DNA of 12,320 bases from Candidatus Pacebacteria bacterium CG10_big_fil_rev_8_21_14_0_10_44_11 (GTDB taxonomy: Bacteria; Patescibacteriota; Microgenomatia; UBA1400; PJMF01), in NCBI GenBank assembly GCA_002772705.1, contig PFDH01000053.1, positions 6,796 through 19,115 on the forward strand. The letters are read 5' to 3'. Positions 1 through 6,303 of this stretch are shown piece by piece. The position numbers were made by a program, and so were the translations under genes. Every line of letters begins with the position of its first letter. Positions within the stretch are counted from its first letter, which is position 1. The notes below the pieces were generated by a model. That model was not told where the DNA came from and made no database searches. It saw nothing but the letters and a program-made list of their open reading frames with translations.

Positions 1-917
1 TCAAACGTTGTTTTTGGCTGCCAACCCAGTTTTTCTTTGGCTTTTGTTGAGTCACCGATGAGCAAATCAACCTCGGCTGGGCGATCATACTTTGGATTGT
101 GCTGATAGACTGCTTCCCAGTTATCAATACCGGCAATTTGACAAGCCAGCTGCAAAAATTCTTTAACTGAATGGGTAACACCGGTAGCAATCACAAAATC
201 TTCTGGTTTGTCTTGTTGTAGCATCAGCCACATCGCCTCCACATAGTCTTTGGCATAACCCCAATCCCGTTTGGATTCCAAGTTACCCAGCTCAATTGTT
301 TGTTGCTTATCCAACTTGACTCTGGCCACCCCATTAGCTATTTTTCTGGTCACAAACTCTAGACCTCTGCGGGGTGACTCATGATTAAATAAAATGCCAG
401 ACACGGCAAACATATTAAAGGATTCGCGATAGTTAACGGTGATCCAGTGACCATAGATCTTGGCTACACCATAGGGCGAGCGGGGATAAAAGGCAGTGGA
501 TTCTTTTTGTGGAACTTCGGTCACTTTGCCAAACATTTCGCTCGAGCTAGCCTGATAAAATTTAGCTTGAGGGGCGGCCAGTCGAACGGCCTCAAGAACC
601 CTGACCACACCCAAAGCGGTAAACTCGCCAGTTAAAACAGGCTGCTCCCAACTGGTCTGAACAAACGACTGCGCCGCCAAGTTATAAACTTCGTCTGGTT
701 GAATGTCTTTGATCGCAAACGTAATCGAGTGCTGGTCAATTAAGTCGCCAGAAATTAACTCCAAATTGGGATTATGAATTAAATGATCAATCCGGGCAAA
801 GTTTTGGGTGCTGGTTCGGCGAGTTAAGCCATAAACTTTATAGCCTTTATTCAACAAAAGTTCTGCCAAATAAGAGCCGTCTTGGCCTGTAATACCGGTA
901 ATTAAAACTTTCTTCAT
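1..917 (-). CDS. gmd: GDP-mannose 4,6-dehydratase, 3' end cut by the window
   Basis: This enzyme converts GDP-D-mannose to GDP-4-keto-6-deoxy-D-mannose in the cytoplasm, the entry step to GDP-rhamnose, GDP-fucose and related sugars. My own translation gives 305 residues open to the window edge; the family is usually about 340-350, so only a short C-terminal part is missing. It is an extended short-chain dehydrogenase: the N-terminal Rossmann motif GITGQDGSYLAE (8-19) is the typical GMD form, ASSSEMFG (123-130) carries the catalytic Ser/Glu pair, and Y149 and K153 form the YxxxK pair. NHESPRRG (178-185) and KRDWGYAKDYVEAMW (216-230) are GMD signatures. The ATG at 917 overlaps the stop of the upstream reductase as ATGA, with GGAG six bases before it inside that gene, which fixes the start. 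Identity is very secure; the sugar made downstream is inferred from the neighbour. Confidence 0.96.
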   Translation of the reverse strand, partial: MKKVLITGITGQDGSYLAELLLNKGYKVYGLTRRTSTQNFARIDHLIHNPNLELISGDLIDQHSITFAIKDIQPDEVYNLAAQSFVQTSWEQPVLTGEFTALGVVRVLEAVRLAAPQAKFYQASSSEMFGKVTEVPQKESTAFYPRSPYGVAKIYGHWITVNYRESFNMFAVSGILFNHESPRRGLEFVTRKIANGVARVKLDKQQTIELGNLESKRDWGYAKDYVEAMWLMLQQDKPEDFVIATGVTHSVKEFLQLACQIAGIDNWEAVYQHNPKYDRPAEVDLLIGDSTKAKEKLGWQPKTTF

Positions 918-1882
918 TGTGCTCTCCAATACTCTAGTACTCGTTGTAAACTGGACAGAAGGGAAATGGTTGGCTGCCACCCAAGTTGTCGAACCCTCTC
1001 ATTATTGGCAATTACCACCGGAATATCAAGTGGACGAAGCTTGGACTGATCAACTTCAACTTGAATTGACACGGTTGAGAGACTGCAAAGCAGCTCAACT
1101 ACCTCTTTCATCGTTTTACCTTGCCCACTGCCAATGTTGTAGACCTCGCCCGAAATGCCGGTTGCCACTAATAATTGATAAGCCTTAACCATGTCTTTAA
1201 CGTCAGTAAAATCCCGGATGGCATCTAGATTACCAACTTTGAGTGTTGGCTGGTGTCCCCGCTCAATTGCTACAATTTGCTTGGCAAATGAGGGAATCGC
1301 AAAATCTGCTGTTTGGCGTTCACCAATGTGGTTAAATGGTCTGACTCTAACAATGTCCAGCTGCCAACTTTGCGCATAGGCGTAGCCCAACATTTCTTGA
1401 GCCAACTTAGAAACACCATACGGATTAACCGGCCGGAAAGGATGATCTTCTTTGATTGGCAGCTCATCGGGTTGACTGATGCCATAGCTCTCAGCCGAAC
1501 CAATCAACAACAGTCGGGCTTGGTGAACCTGATTTTGAATTGCCTCCAGCAAATTGAGCTGTAAACTGATGTTGTTAAGCACCGCTTGTCGACTTTTTTC
1601 AAAACTGTTCCCCACCGAGGCAAAGGCCGCTAGATGATAAATAAATTTTGGCTGTATTAGAGCAAGCAACTGATTAGTAGCTTGGATGCTAGTTAAATCA
1701 ATTTTATGAAAATTTTGAGCTGGTAACCGATGGGCTAAATAGTCAGGAACATCAGAGTAGTAGGTTGTATGCAGTAATTCAGGGTTAACAAGCTGTTGAT
1801 TTAGCAAATACTCAATTAAGTGAGAACCAGCAAAACCAGTGCCACCAGTAATCAATGTAGAACCAGAATTAAGATCGTTCAT
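914..1882 (-). CDS. rmd: GDP-4-keto-6-deoxymannose reductase-like NAD-dependent epimerase/dehydratase
   Basis: This 322-residue extended short-chain dehydrogenase most likely reduces the product of the adjacent gmd to GDP-D-rhamnose. Visible are the nucleotide-binding motif GGTGFAGS (13-20), a catalytic SAE (129-131), YGVSK (155-159) with the Tyr and Lys, and RPFNHIGERQ (181-190), resembling the RPFNH.GPGQ box of Rmd-type reductases. Later come a RDFTDVKDMVKAY segment and a YNIGSG motif typical of sugar-nucleotide reductases. Length matches the family. Its start overlaps the stop of ugd by ATGA and its stop overlaps the start of gmd in the same way, so the three genes are probably translationally coupled. 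Whether the product is GDP-rhamnose, GDP-talose or another 6-deoxyhexose cannot be read from sequence alone; a different epimerase is possible but the tight pairing with gmd argues for Rmd. Confidence 0.85.
   Translation of the reverse strand: MNDLNSGSTLITGGTGFAGSHLIEYLLNQQLVNPELLHTTYYSDVPDYLAHRLPAQNFHKIDLTSIQATNQLLALIQPKFIYHLAAFASVGNSFEKSRQAVLNNISLQLNLLEAIQNQVHQARLLLIGSAESYGISQPDELPIKEDHPFRPVNPYGVSKLAQEMLGYAYAQSWQLDIVRVRPFNHIGERQTADFAIPSFAKQIVAIERGHQPTLKVGNLDAIRDFTDVKDMVKAYQLLVATGISGEVYNIGSGQGKTMKEVVELLCSLSTVSIQVEVDQSKLRPLDIPVVIANNERVRQLGWQPTISLLSSLQRVLEYWRAQ
924..927 (-). promoter_or_regulatory. Shine-Dalgarno of gmd inside the reductase gene
   Basis: GGAG on the minus strand, six bases before the gmd ATG, lies in the last codons of the upstream reductase. 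With the ATGA overlap it supports coupled translation of the two enzymes. Confidence 0.6.
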
Positions 1883-3177
1883 AGCGGTGCCTGACCTACT
1901 GCCGCATATTTGTATCCCAAATTTGTCAATGTCGATTGGTTTAGTTGATTTCTGGTGTCAAAAATCCACTGAGTCTTGGCTGCCCGAACCTGAGAAAAAT
2001 CAAAACTAATGATTTGCGGCCATTCAATTAAGGCAAAAATAACATCAGCTTGGTCGCAAGCAGCGACCAAACTGTCCAAGCAGCGCAACGACTCAGATTG
2101 AGGCAACACTTTTTGAGCACTTTCTAGTGCCTGTGGATCATATGCCCTGACGGTTGCCCCTTGCTCTAAGAGAGTAGGGATCACTTTCAAACTCGGAGCT
2201 TCGCGCATATCATCAGTGTTTGGTTTAAACGATAAGCCAAGCACCGCCACCTGTTTGCCTTGCCAGCCCCCAACCAGTTGCGCATACTTCTTCATCATCT
2301 GGCCAATTCGCTGATCGTTTAATTGAGCAATTTTATTGAACAAATTTTCACCCTGCCCAACTTGACGGGAATAATAGGCTAATTCTTTCACGTCCTTTGG
2401 AAAGCAAGAACCACCATAACCCAAACCTGGATACCAGTAGTGCTGACCAATCCGTTGGTCTTTACCAATCACCGCAATCACTTCTTGAACATTGGCTTGA
2501 TTGCTCTCGCACAGATCAGCAATCTGATTAATAAAAGTAATTCTGGTGGCTAAATAGGCGTTAGCCGCGTACTTGGCCATTTGAGCTGACTCAGGTGAAA
2601 CTTCCAGAATTGGCGCCTTAAATGGTTGATGGAGCCTTCTGAGTATCTCGAAAGTTTTGGGGGTTGTTGCACCGATCACTATTCTATCCGGATGTAGAGT
2701 GTCCTCAACCGCAGCACCCTCCTTCAAAAATTCGGGTAATGACGCGGTAAAGAAGTTGTGTTTACCAGCTTTCATCATAATTGCTTCAAGCTGTGACAAA
2801 GTGCCGGGTGGCACAGTTGATTTTAAGGCTACTACCGCTCCATCTTTAAGAAAAGGCGTCAGCAATTCAGTTGCCGCAAGTACGTACTTCAGATCAGCGC
2901 CGCCTGCCGTGGTTGAAGGTGTACCAACGGCGATCATAATCACCTCAGCAGCAGCAATCGCAGTCTGGTAATCTGTTGTAAAAGTTAAGTTTCCTGCCGC
3001 TTGCTGAACAGTCAATAATTCCTCTAATCCAGGCTCAAAAAAGGGGACTTTACTTTGTTTTAATTTGGCGATTTTTTCGTGATCGACATCCAGACCAATC
3101 ACCTGATTACCAAAGGAAGAAAGAACTGCCGCTGTGACCACCCCAACAAAACCAGTGCCAATGACCGTCACTCTCAT
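1879..3177 (-). CDS. ugd: UDP-glucose 6-dehydrogenase
   Basis: This enzyme oxidises UDP-glucose twice with NAD+ to UDP-glucuronate, a precursor of acidic surface polysaccharides. The 432-residue length is normal. The N-terminal Rossmann fold has GTGFVG (7-12) and the acidic end of the second strand (GLDVD, 28-32). VGTPSTT (84-90), STVPPGT (120-126) and the central-helix segment AKYAANAYLA (201-210) are in place. The catalytic cysteine is C258 in GYGGSCFPKDVKEL. The C-terminal UDP-binding domain has LGLSFKPNTDDMREAPS, a family hallmark. It lies 36 bases downstream of the carboxypeptidase and overlaps the reductase start by four bases. AAAGGA sits only three bases before the ATG, a slightly short spacing. 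The close paralogue UDP-N-acetyl-mannosaminuronate dehydrogenase is less likely given these motifs. Confidence 0.95.
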   Translation of the reverse strand: MRVTVIGTGFVGVVTAAVLSSFGNQVIGLDVDHEKIAKLKQSKVPFFEPGLEELLTVQQAAGNLTFTTDYQTAIAAAEVIMIAVGTPSTTAGGADLKYVLAATELLTPFLKDGAVVALKSTVPPGTLSQLEAIMMKAGKHNFFTASLPEFLKEGAAVEDTLHPDRIVIGATTPKTFEILRRLHQPFKAPILEVSPESAQMAKYAANAYLATRITFINQIADLCESNQANVQEVIAVIGKDQRIGQHYWYPGLGYGGSCFPKDVKELAYYSRQVGQGENLFNKIAQLNDQRIGQMMKKYAQLVGGWQGKQVAVLGLSFKPNTDDMREAPSLKVIPTLLEQGATVRAYDPQALESAQKVLPQSESLRCLDSLVAACDQADVIFALIEWPQIISFDFSQVRAAKTQWIFDTRNQLNQSTLTNLGYKYAAVGQAPL

Positions 3178-3180
3178 GCG

Positions 3181-3187
3181 TCCTTTC
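3181..3187 (-). promoter_or_regulatory. Shine-Dalgarno of ugd
   Basis: On the minus strand GAAAGGA precedes the ugd ATG with only three bases between. It supports the chosen start and shows that this genome uses Shine-Dalgarno initiation within operons. Confidence 0.6.
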
Positions 3188-3213
3188 TAGCTTTCAACAA
3201 TTGAGTTAGTGTA

Positions 3214-4161
3214 TCACTCAAGTGCAGCCTTTTGTACCAACTCCTCAGCCGCATACCACCGATAATTGGTCGTGATCCAATCAATCAAGGTTTGAGTATC
3301 AGTGTAGCGTGAGTGACTGCCTAAGACAACAAAAAGTAAAGAATGCCCCTCTGTCTCAACTAGGGTAACTAAGACTTCACCCGCTTCTTCTGTGGTACCA
3401 GTTTTTACCCCATGAATTCGAGGATCGATTGCTAATAATTGGTTAGTGGTATTAACAATAAAATGTCGTTTGTCGGTGATATCTGCCAAGATAAGTTGCG
3501 AAGTACCAACCGTTTTTCTGACAAAAGAATCTTTCAGGGTTTCTCTAGTAAGAATACTGAGGTCTCTGGCCGTTGAGTAGTGATCCGGGGAATCGTACCC
3601 ATTGGGGTTGCTAAAATGGGTATCCTTTAGACCGAGTTGTTTAGCGGTTAGATTCATTTTGGCCACAAATGCTTCTTCTCCGGCTGGATCAGCCCTGGCA
3701 ATGGTAATCGCCGCATCATTGGCTGATTGAATCAAAGCCGCTTCTAGCAAAGTTTCGATTGAATACTGCTCACCATTACGTAGTCCAACTTTACTGCCCT
3801 CAACTGGATCAGCTAATTGTACCGTCAAGACCGAACCGGGTTGAAAAACTTTTCGAGCTACCAACGCCATCATTAATTTGGTCGTCGAAGCTGGTGCGTA
3901 GTAAGTATTAGCATTTTTACTGTACAAAACCGCACCGGAGACTTCATCAGTGACATAGGCTGCGGTAGCGTTGAGCACTGGTTCTATTAAAGGTGATTTT
4001 TTGACCGGAACTTGAGCCATTGGCACTTGAGCAATCTCAGTAGAGATTGGTTGAATGGCTTGAATTGAACTGGCCGGTTCGACAGATCGATACATTACAA
4101 TCAATGCAACGATAAAAAAACCTGCCAGGAGTTGTCTTTTGGCTAACTTCACCACTCTCAT
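3214..4161 (-). CDS. Serine-type D-Ala-D-Ala carboxypeptidase (peptidase S11, DacA/DacF family)
   Basis: This is a penicillin-binding-protein-type carboxypeptidase that trims the terminal D-Ala from peptidoglycan stem peptides outside the membrane. The first 10 residues are basic (KLAKRQ) and are followed by a hydrophobic stretch at about 11-24, a signal anchor or uncleaved signal, then a Pro/Val-rich linker to about 60. The catalytic triad motifs are complete: STTK (92-95) with Ser92 and Lys95, SAN (146-148), and KTG (253-255). At 315 residues it holds the catalytic domain only and lacks the C-terminal beta domain and amphipathic anchor of classical PBP5, so the N-terminal segment is the likely membrane tether. 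It lies 42 bases after aspS and 36 before ugd on the same strand. No good Shine-Dalgarno is seen at the ATG. Confidence 0.93.
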   Translation of the reverse strand: MRVVKLAKRQLLAGFFIVALIVMYRSVEPASSIQAIQPISTEIAQVPMAQVPVKKSPLIEPVLNATAAYVTDEVSGAVLYSKNANTYYAPASTTKLMMALVARKVFQPGSVLTVQLADPVEGSKVGLRNGEQYSIETLLEAALIQSANDAAITIARADPAGEEAFVAKMNLTAKQLGLKDTHFSNPNGYDSPDHYSTARDLSILTRETLKDSFVRKTVGTSQLILADITDKRHFIVNTTNQLLAIDPRIHGVKTGTTEEAGEVLVTLVETEGHSLLFVVLGSHSRYTDTQTLIDWITTNYRWYAAEELVQKAALE

Positions 4162-4203
4162 TGTATCAGGATCTACTTAATCCCTGCAGTTTGATTTATC
4201 TGA

Positions 4204-5610
4204 TTACTCAGTCAGAGCCAGATGTAGCTCTGCTAGCAGTTTATCCGTAATTTCTGATGGCGCCTTCATCACCGCGGTTTTTCCGCTCGAGCTCATTGGA
4301 AAAGCAATCGTTTCTTTGAGGGATGTTTCACCTGCCAAGACCATAATATAGCGATCAATGCCAAGAGCAATGCCGCCATGCGGTGGTGTACCTAACTCAA
4401 AGGCTTCTAACAGATGACCAATCCCTTCTTGAATTTGCGCCTCAGAATAACCCATGACCTTAAAAGTTGCTTGCAACAGTTCTGGCGTATGAGCTCTGAT
4501 CCCACCCCCACCGGCTTCGTAGCCATTACAGACCAAATCATACTGGTCAGTCAAGATTTCACCAATGTGTTTTCCTTGTAGCAACCAGTCTTGGTGCTCT
4601 TGTTTGGCAGCGCTGAATGGGTTGTGAGTAAATGTCCAGCCGCTTTTACCGTCTTCTACCTCGGCTCGATCAGATCGATCAACTTTTTTGAACAGTGGAA
4701 AATCAATCACCCAGGCAAAAGCCAACGTCCCGTCTTTTTTCTCGGCGTCAGATCTTAGATCAAATTTATCAGCACCAAATTTTTTGATCGCTTCGGCATA
4801 CGTATAAATTGGAAACTGCTCTTTCTGTAACTTGCCACCGACAACCTTGACTGAAGATTTGACAACAGCTTCTACCGTCGCCATCACCTGGTCACGGGTA
4901 ACAAAGCTCATTTCCAGGTCAAGCTGAGTGAACTCAAAACCACGGTCGGCTCTCAGGTCTTCGTCTCTGATGCAGCGTGCAAACTGAAAATAGCGCTCAA
5001 TTCCTGCTGTCATTAACAGTTGTTTGTACTGCTGAGGGCTTTGGGGCAAGGCATAAAATTTGCCAGGTTGCAGTCGAGACGGAACAATAAAGTCGCGCGC
5101 GCCTTCTTTGGTAGATTTGGTCAACATTGGGGTTTCAACTTCTATAAAATAATGTTTGTCTAAGGCCTCACGCATGGCTTTAATAAATTGATAGCGTAGT
5201 TTAATAATTTTTTGCATTCGCTCCCGTCGCAGATCCAGGTAGCGATAGCGCAAACGCAGGTCTTCTGAAATGTCTTTGCCTTCACCATCAATTGGGATTG
5301 GTAGCTCTTTGGCTTTGTTTAAGACTTGATACTCTTTAACTTCAACTTCAATTGTGCCAGTGGGTAACTCCAGATTACTCATGTTGGCAGGGCGCTCTTT
5401 AACCTGGCCATTGACACTAATCACCGATTCAACGGAGAGCTCTCCCATCTTTTGAAAGCCTACTATTTGAACTTTGCCGGTTCGATCCCTCAAGTCAATA
5501 AACGTAAGTTTGCCATGATCGCGTTTAGTCTCAACCCAGCCCTTTAAAGTCACCTGTTGGCCAATCAACTTAGGTGTTGAACTAATCATTGTCCTCTCAG
5601 CTGTTGTCAT
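4204..5610 (-). CDS. aspS: Aspartyl-tRNA synthetase, bacterial type without the GAD insertion domain
   Basis: This class II synthetase charges tRNA-Asp. Residues 15-95 form the OB-fold anticodon-binding domain (GWVETKRDHGKLTFIDLRD). The catalytic core has the YRYLDLRRE segment (122-130), motif 1 near FIEVETPMLTKST (155-167), ALPQSPQQYKQLLM (187-200), motif 2 RDEDLRADR (215-223) and motif 3 GIALGIDRYIMVLAG (413-427). It is 468 residues, against about 580-600 for ordinary bacterial AspRS. The missing part is the GAD domain: YAEAIKKFGADKFDLR (271-286), which normally precedes it, is followed after about eight residues by LAFAWVIDFPLF (296-307), which normally follows it. The frame is intact. ATG at 5610 is chosen because AAGGAG lies five bases before it. 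A T-box leader precedes the gene. Whether it also charges tRNA-Asn cannot be decided here. Confidence 0.96.
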   Translation of the reverse strand: MTTAERTMISSTPKLIGQQVTLKGWVETKRDHGKLTFIDLRDRTGKVQIVGFQKMGELSVESVISVNGQVKERPANMSNLELPTGTIEVEVKEYQVLNKAKELPIPIDGEGKDISEDLRLRYRYLDLRRERMQKIIKLRYQFIKAMREALDKHYFIEVETPMLTKSTKEGARDFIVPSRLQPGKFYALPQSPQQYKQLLMTAGIERYFQFARCIRDEDLRADRGFEFTQLDLEMSFVTRDQVMATVEAVVKSSVKVVGGKLQKEQFPIYTYAEAIKKFGADKFDLRSDAEKKDGTLAFAWVIDFPLFKKVDRSDRAEVEDGKSGWTFTHNPFSAAKQEHQDWLLQGKHIGEILTDQYDLVCNGYEAGGGGIRAHTPELLQATFKVMGYSEAQIQEGIGHLLEAFELGTPPHGGIALGIDRYIMVLAGETSLKETIAFPMSSSGKTAVMKAPSEITDKLLAELHLALTE

Positions 5611-5615
5611 AGATA

Positions 5616-5621
5616 CTCCTT
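5616..5621 (-). promoter_or_regulatory. Strong Shine-Dalgarno of aspS
   Basis: AAGGAG on the minus strand, five bases before the aspS ATG, downstream of the leader terminator. It is the best ribosome binding site seen in the window, in contrast to the secD, recJ and cca starts, which have none. Confidence 0.85.
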
Positions 5622-5635
5622 TGCTGGTTTGCTAC

Positions 5636-5674
5636 AAAAAAAGGCACCACTCCTTTTTGACGAAAGGATGCCTT
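5636..5674 (-). terminator. Intrinsic terminator of the aspS T-box leader
   Basis: On the minus strand AAGGCA (5674-5669) pairs with TGCCTT (5646-5641) and CCTTT (5667-5663) pairs with AAAGG (5656-5652), with an asymmetric internal loop and a six-base hairpin loop. Seven T residues follow (5642-5636). The 5' half (5674-5663) is also used by the antiterminator, so the two folds exclude each other. It ends about 25 bases before the aspS ATG, as expected for attenuation. Confidence 0.85.
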
Positions 5675-5693
5675 GTGGGATGGTGCCACCTCT
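5663..5693 (-). promoter_or_regulatory. T-box antiterminator with tRNA acceptor-end bulge
   Basis: On the minus strand the T-box sequence AGAGGTGGCACC (5693-5682) resembles the consensus AGGGTGGNACC. AGAGG (5693-5689) pairs with CCTTT (5667-5663), one pair being G-U; a seven-base bulge TGGCACC (5688-5682) follows; then A5681-T5668, T5680-A5669, a C-C mismatch, and two C-G pairs close an ACAA loop (5676-5673). In T-boxes the first four bulge bases pair with the NCCA end of uncharged tRNA. Here UGGC would match GCCA, that is discriminator G73, normal for bacterial tRNA-Asp. Confidence 0.88.
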
Positions 5694-5881
5694 CATGGAG
5701 AACTAACCGCCCCCCACTCTTGCTAGCGATCACGGGCAAACCCGGATTGGTTGCAACCCCAATCACCTGCTGTTTAGATCAGCTGCCTGGCGTTACCCAG
5801 ACTCAAGGTTTTCTGACTAGAGCTATTTTACTATGTCTTGAGATATTTTGGCGGGGCAAAGTTGAATCTAGACCAAGCTGA

Positions 5882-5887
5882 TATAAT
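5882..5887 (+). promoter_or_regulatory. Consensus -10 box (TATAAT) upstream of the small orphan gene
   Basis: A perfect TATAAT on the plus strand would start transcription near 5894, about 22 bases before the ATG at 5916. No good -35 is found at 16-18 bases; TTGAAT at 5862-5867 is only 14 bases away. The same AT-rich patch read on the minus strand (TTATAT, with a weak TTTAAG-like -35 16 bases upstream) may serve the aspS leader, so this may be a divergent promoter region. Confidence 0.4.
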
Positions 5888-5915
5888 CCTTGTGGTAAAA
5901 ACCTTAAAATCACCA

Positions 5916-6303
5916 ATGTTTGCCAAAGTCCTTGAGCTGATTAGGCTGAATTAGCAACGGGGATGTTGACGCCGAGGATCCTGATTGTTCAGCAAAAGAT
6001 CGTTATGTCTATTTGGTCTTACCTCAACCTCAAATACCGATTGAAATCTGGGCGACTGCCATGCTTTCCAGTCGTGAATTATGTGAAAAAGTGATGCTAG
6101 CCGCTTTATTGGATTGTGTGTTTTATAAAGACGAACAAGGACATATTCGTTCTAGTTTACGACATACTCCCAATCCTAAAATTCCTTCACAGTTTTACCA
6201 GATCTCCGACTTAGAAGCCTTTTACTCCAACCGCACTCGATTATTCAACTTTTATCCTCCACCAAATCCCGAACAATCAATTGTAGTTGCTGCTTCCCGT
6301 TAA
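5916..6303 (+). pseudogene. Small gene of unknown function, apparently broken by a one-base insertion
   Basis: ATG at 5916 opens MFAKVLELIRLN and then hits TAG at 5952. In the next frame an open reading frame runs to TAA at 6301-6303 with protein-like content (GDVDAEDPD, DRYVYLVLPQPQ, ELCEKVMLAALLDCVFY, GHIRSSLRHTPNP, SDLEAFYSN). The intact frame lacks an upstream ATG or GTG; its first usual start is TTG at 6013. The break lies in a near-perfect tandem repeat, CTGATTAGG (5937-5945) then CTGAATTAGC (5946-5955); removing one A from the second copy joins both frames into about 128 residues (LELIRLISNGDVDAED). I recognise no family, signal peptide or membrane segment. The gene is convergent with recJ and its last 59 bases overlap recJ's 3' end. 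It may be a true pseudogene, a sequencing error or a +1 frameshift gene. Confidence 0.5.

Larger units (their letters stand above)
5636..5880 (-). promoter_or_regulatory. T-box leader of aspS (upstream boundary approximate)
   Basis: The roughly 245-base leader ends in the antiterminator/terminator pair described separately. Upstream helices on the minus strand include CTCAAG (5842-5837) with CTTGAG (5807-5802), GTCTGG with CCAGGC around a six-base loop (about 5802-5785), GATTGG with CCAATC around loop GGTTGCAA (5764-5745), CGGG/CCCG around TTTG (5744-5733), and GCTAGC with GGTTAGT flanking a G-rich loop (about 5727-5702). I could not fit a canonical stem I; GAC at 5837-5835 and several GAT triplets are possible specifiers, none convincing. 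The stem I may be divergent or shortened. Inferred function: aspS transcription continues when uncharged tRNA-Asp accumulates. Confidence 0.75.

Noticed and set aside
919..1564. Several plus-strand open frames opposite the rmd-like gene
   Set aside because: They are antisense shadows of a gene with clear family motifs.
3201..3221. Inverted repeat TTGAGT/ACTCAA between the carboxypeptidase and ugd
   Set aside because: A six-base AT-rich stem with a nine-base loop and no T-run on either strand; too weak to call a terminator, and ugd has its own Shine-Dalgarno just downstream.
5621..5881. An 86-codon plus-strand open frame through the aspS leader
   Set aside because: It lies antisense to the T-box leader, its translation is Cys- and Trp-rich without protein-like order, and the RNA structure explains the sequence.
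5963..6094. A 43-codon frame starting at ATG 5963 (MLTPRILIVQQK)
   Set aside because: It overlaps the much more protein-like frame of the orphan gene and has no ribosome binding site; considered a shadow.
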